NCBI RefSeq assembly: GCF_019857205.1
Contig: NZ_JAHWXO010000004.1
Coordinates: forward strand, 307,501 to 371,500
Origin: Qipengyuania pacifica
Lineage (GTDB): Bacteria > Pseudomonadota > Alphaproteobacteria > Sphingomonadales > Sphingomonadaceae
Direction: 5' to 3'
Length of the DNA: 64,000 bases
Shown here one piece after another: positions 62,318 through 64,000 of the stretch (its first letter is position 1; each line of letters begins with the position of its first letter). The notes under the pieces are model-generated. The model made no database searches and had not been told where the DNA came from. It saw nothing but the letters and a program-made list of their open reading frames with translations. The translations under genes and the position numbers were made by a program.

Positions 62318-63046
62318 TCAGGGCCGGACAACGACCCAGCGCAGCGGTTCCTGCGCAGCTTCGGTCTTGTACCAGCGATTGGCGGTCCACATCAGCCACG
62401 GCCTGCTTGCGTAATCTGGTTCGACCCAGCTGCGGGTAAGCCATAGCTGACGGTCGAACCGGCGCGACGGCGCATAGGCGGCTTCGAATTCTTCTACCGG
62501 CGCGAGGATGGCGGGTTTGCCGCTATGCGCCTCGATCTGGTTGACGAGCGTGGTCAGCTCGCTCTGCACCGCGGCATCCGACACGCGCGACGGGCACTGG
62601 TCGGCCGTCGTTTCCAGCAGAATGACCGGAGGCAGGAGGTCGCTGTCGCGCGGTACCATGGTGACGAAATTGGCCGACTGGCCATCGGCCACGGCGCAGG
62701 GATCGAAACGGTGCGTCGCCCCCACCGCGAGCCCTGCGGTGCGTGCGCGGGCGAGGTTCTGCCCGAATGCGATATCCTTGCGCCCGGCCCCGTCGCTTGC
62801 TTCCAGATAGACGAATTTGGCGCCAAGGCCCGCAATGGTGCCGAAATCGACCGCGCCATCGGCGGCGCCCACCAGCGCGCCCTGATCGGGCCAGACCGCC
62901 TCGTCCGGCCGCCAGCTGCGACCCTTGTGCCAGCCATAGGCACCGGCGACGAGCAGCAGGACCAGCACCAGCAGCACGATCTTTCCCACCCGCGGGAACA
63001 GCCTTTTCGCCCCGGCCCTGCGCCGTCCGCGTCCGCGCTTAGCCAT
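62318..63046 (-). CDS. GH25-like lysozyme fold protein with degenerate active site
   Basis: A 242-residue protein with a basic N-terminus, one transmembrane helix (about 22-38) and a GH25 barrel-like domain. The usual GIDVS first motif is ALVGA (residues 57-61, Asp replaced by Val59) and the usual DxE is LLE (Asp replaced by Leu143, Glu145 kept). The remainder (RARTAGLAVGATHRFDPC, FVTMVPRDSDLLPPV) matches the family. It is probably membrane-anchored and non-hydrolytic or altered. Confidence 0.75.
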   Translation of the reverse strand: MAKRGRGRRRAGAKRLFPRVGKIVLLVLVLLLVAGAYGWHKGRSWRPDEAVWPDQGALVGAADGAVDFGTIAGLGAKFVYLEASDGAGRKDIAFGQNLARARTAGLAVGATHRFDPCAVADGQSANFVTMVPRDSDLLPPVILLETTADQCPSRVSDAAVQSELTTLVNQIEAHSGKPAILAPVEEFEAAYAPSRRFDRQLWLTRSWVEPDYASRPWLMWTANRWYKTEAAQEPLRWVVVRP

Positions 63047-63055
63047 ACTTACCCC

Positions 63056-63559
63056 TCAGCCCTTGATATGCAGTACGCAGATGAGCGTGAAGAGGCGCCG
63101 CGCAGTGGCGAAATCCGTTTCGATCTTGCCCTCCAGCCGCTCAACCAGCAGCTCTGCCGCGCGATTGTGAATGCCCCGGCGCGCCATGTCGATCGTCTCG
63201 ATTTCCATCGGCGTCGCTTTGCGAATGGCCTGATAATAACTGTCGCAGATGGCGAAATATTCGCGGATCGGCCGCCGGAAGCGCGCCAGACCGAGCAACA
63301 GTTCTTCCAGCAGCTGATCGTCCTGATCGGCGATCCGCATCAGCAGGCGCCCATCGCGAACCGCAAGGGTCAGGCGGTAGGGCCCGGCCGCGCCGCGCTC
63401 TGCCGCGCGCACCGGCTTGAACAGGTTTTCCTCGATCAGATCGAAGATGGCGATCCGCCGTTCCTGCTCGATATCGGCATTGCGCCAGATGATCGTCTCT
63501 TCATCGAGCTCGATATGCGCGATGCGATGGTCGCCCGGAGAAGATGCTGAATCGGTCAT
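63056..63559 (-). CDS. UPF0262 family protein
   Basis: A 167-residue alphaproteobacterial protein of unknown function (UPF0262): HRIAHIELDEETIIWRNADIEQERRIAIFDLIEENLFKPV (about 10-49) and RRPIREYFAICDSYYQAIRKATPMEIETIDMARRGIHNRAAELL. It begins at ATG 63557-63559; the open frame continues upstream but is not family-like. Its stop lies 9 bases upstream of the GH25-like start. Confidence 0.87.
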   Translation of the reverse strand: MTDSASSPGDHRIAHIELDEETIIWRNADIEQERRIAIFDLIEENLFKPVRAAERGAAGPYRLTLAVRDGRLLMRIADQDDQLLEELLLGLARFRRPIREYFAICDSYYQAIRKATPMEIETIDMARRGIHNRAAELLVERLEGKIETDFATARRLFTLICVLHIKG

Positions 63560-63698
63560 GCCTGCACGCTGCTTTCGCAGAGATAGGCGGGTTGCGGCAA
63601 GGGGCTCGCGAAGTGTCCCCACTATCCACAGGGCGAAATGAAAATTTAGCGGCCTAATTTCCTTGTCACCACGACCCCGCGGCAGGCATCAGACGCGC

Positions 63699-64000
63699 AT
63701 GGCCGATACCGATCTCCTCTTCCGCACCGACGATTCGACCGATGCCAGATCGGCGAAAGGTCCCGTGCTGCCCGCCAACCTGGAAGCGGAAGCGGCCTTT
63801 CTGGGCGCCGTGCTGATCGACAACAAGGTGATCGAGGAACTGACCACGCCGCTGATGGCGGATCATTTCCACGAGCCGGTGCACCAGCGCATCTATGAAC
63901 GCGTGCTCAAGCTGCTGGACCGCAATTCGGTGGCGACGCCGGTTACACTCAAGCCCTATTTTGAGAGCGACGAGGCGCTGAAGCAGCTTGGCGGCACGAC
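63699..64000 (+). CDS. dnaB: Replicative DNA helicase DnaB, N-terminal part
   Basis: The first 100 codons of DnaB, cut by the window end: after a short tail the N-terminal domain shows PANLEAEAAFLGAVLIDN, EELTTPLMADHFHEPVHQRIYERVLKLLDR, the collar region that binds primase DnaG. The ATG at 63699 is used. It unwinds the replication fork. Divergent from the UPF0262 gene. Confidence 0.92.
   Translation, partial: MADTDLLFRTDDSTDARSAKGPVLPANLEAEAAFLGAVLIDNKVIEELTTPLMADHFHEPVHQRIYERVLKLLDRNSVATPVTLKPYFESDEALKQLGGT

Overview
The window is a stretch of high-G+C alphaproteobacterial chromosome. The protein families and their order point to Sphingomonadales, most likely Erythrobacteraceae: hslVU, feoAB, a COQ9-family protein, a UQCC/CBP3-type cytochrome bc1 chaperone, ybgC-tolQRA-tolB-pal, an EipA/DUF1134 protein, a UPF0262 protein and dnaB. 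The species call is inference from gene content; no rRNA gene is present.

Layout. Bases 1-22,600 are ordinary core chromosome: a partial glycosyltransferase, an ATM1-type ABC exporter, a SulP transporter and a DedA protein, hslVU, bamE, a bc1 chaperone with yceD, a ParD-like/methionine aminopeptidase pair, ssb, feoBA, COQ9, SCO, ribD/ribE, a CFA-synthase-like methyltransferase, an aromatic aminotransferase and eipA. A tRNA-Ser(GCU) gene at 22,610-22,701 is the attachment site of a genomic island. The island starts with a P4-type tyrosine integrase and ends at 41,193-41,214, where a perfect 22-bp copy of the tRNA 3' end (attR) recurs.

The island (about 18.5 kb) carries: a three-copy dyad repeat beside a perfect DnaA box, resembling a plasmid origin but with no rep gene; a fused nucleotidyltransferase-HEPN protein; a chromate efflux operon (chrA plus a DUF1259 protein); a MarR-controlled four-gene redox operon with a clear palindromic operator; an AlpA-like regulator translationally coupled to a tiny unknown gene; a SulP-universal stress protein-DksA/TraR cassette whose SulP is a close paralogue of the core copy; a Nudix hydrolase; an APC permease; and a compact arsenic operon arsR-arsC(LMW type)-arsC(glutaredoxin type)-arsB-arsH. 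Overall it is a metal/oxyanion stress island.

Bases 41,215-64,000 return to core functions: an M1 aminopeptidase lipoprotein, a GH16 glucanase, a cyanide-insensitive-type bd oxidase (cydAB plus a tiny DUF2474 subunit), hemF, pdeM, infC (apparent ATA start), a PLP-dependent sulfur amino acid enzyme behind a structured leader and overlapping an ATP-grasp gene that seems to start with CTG, a J-domain protein, the complete Tol-Pal cluster, galE, an M14 carboxypeptidase, an S66 LD-carboxypeptidase, cytidine deaminase, a GH25-like protein that has lost both catalytic aspartates, a UPF0262 protein and the start of dnaB.

Most interesting observations: the precisely bounded island and its origin-like repeats, the ParD-like/MAP pair as a possible unconventional toxin-antitoxin-like unit, the doubled ArsR operator with a near-leaderless arsR, the palindromic operators of the MarR and chr operons, and the alternative-hairpin leader before the cystathionine gamma-synthase family gene.
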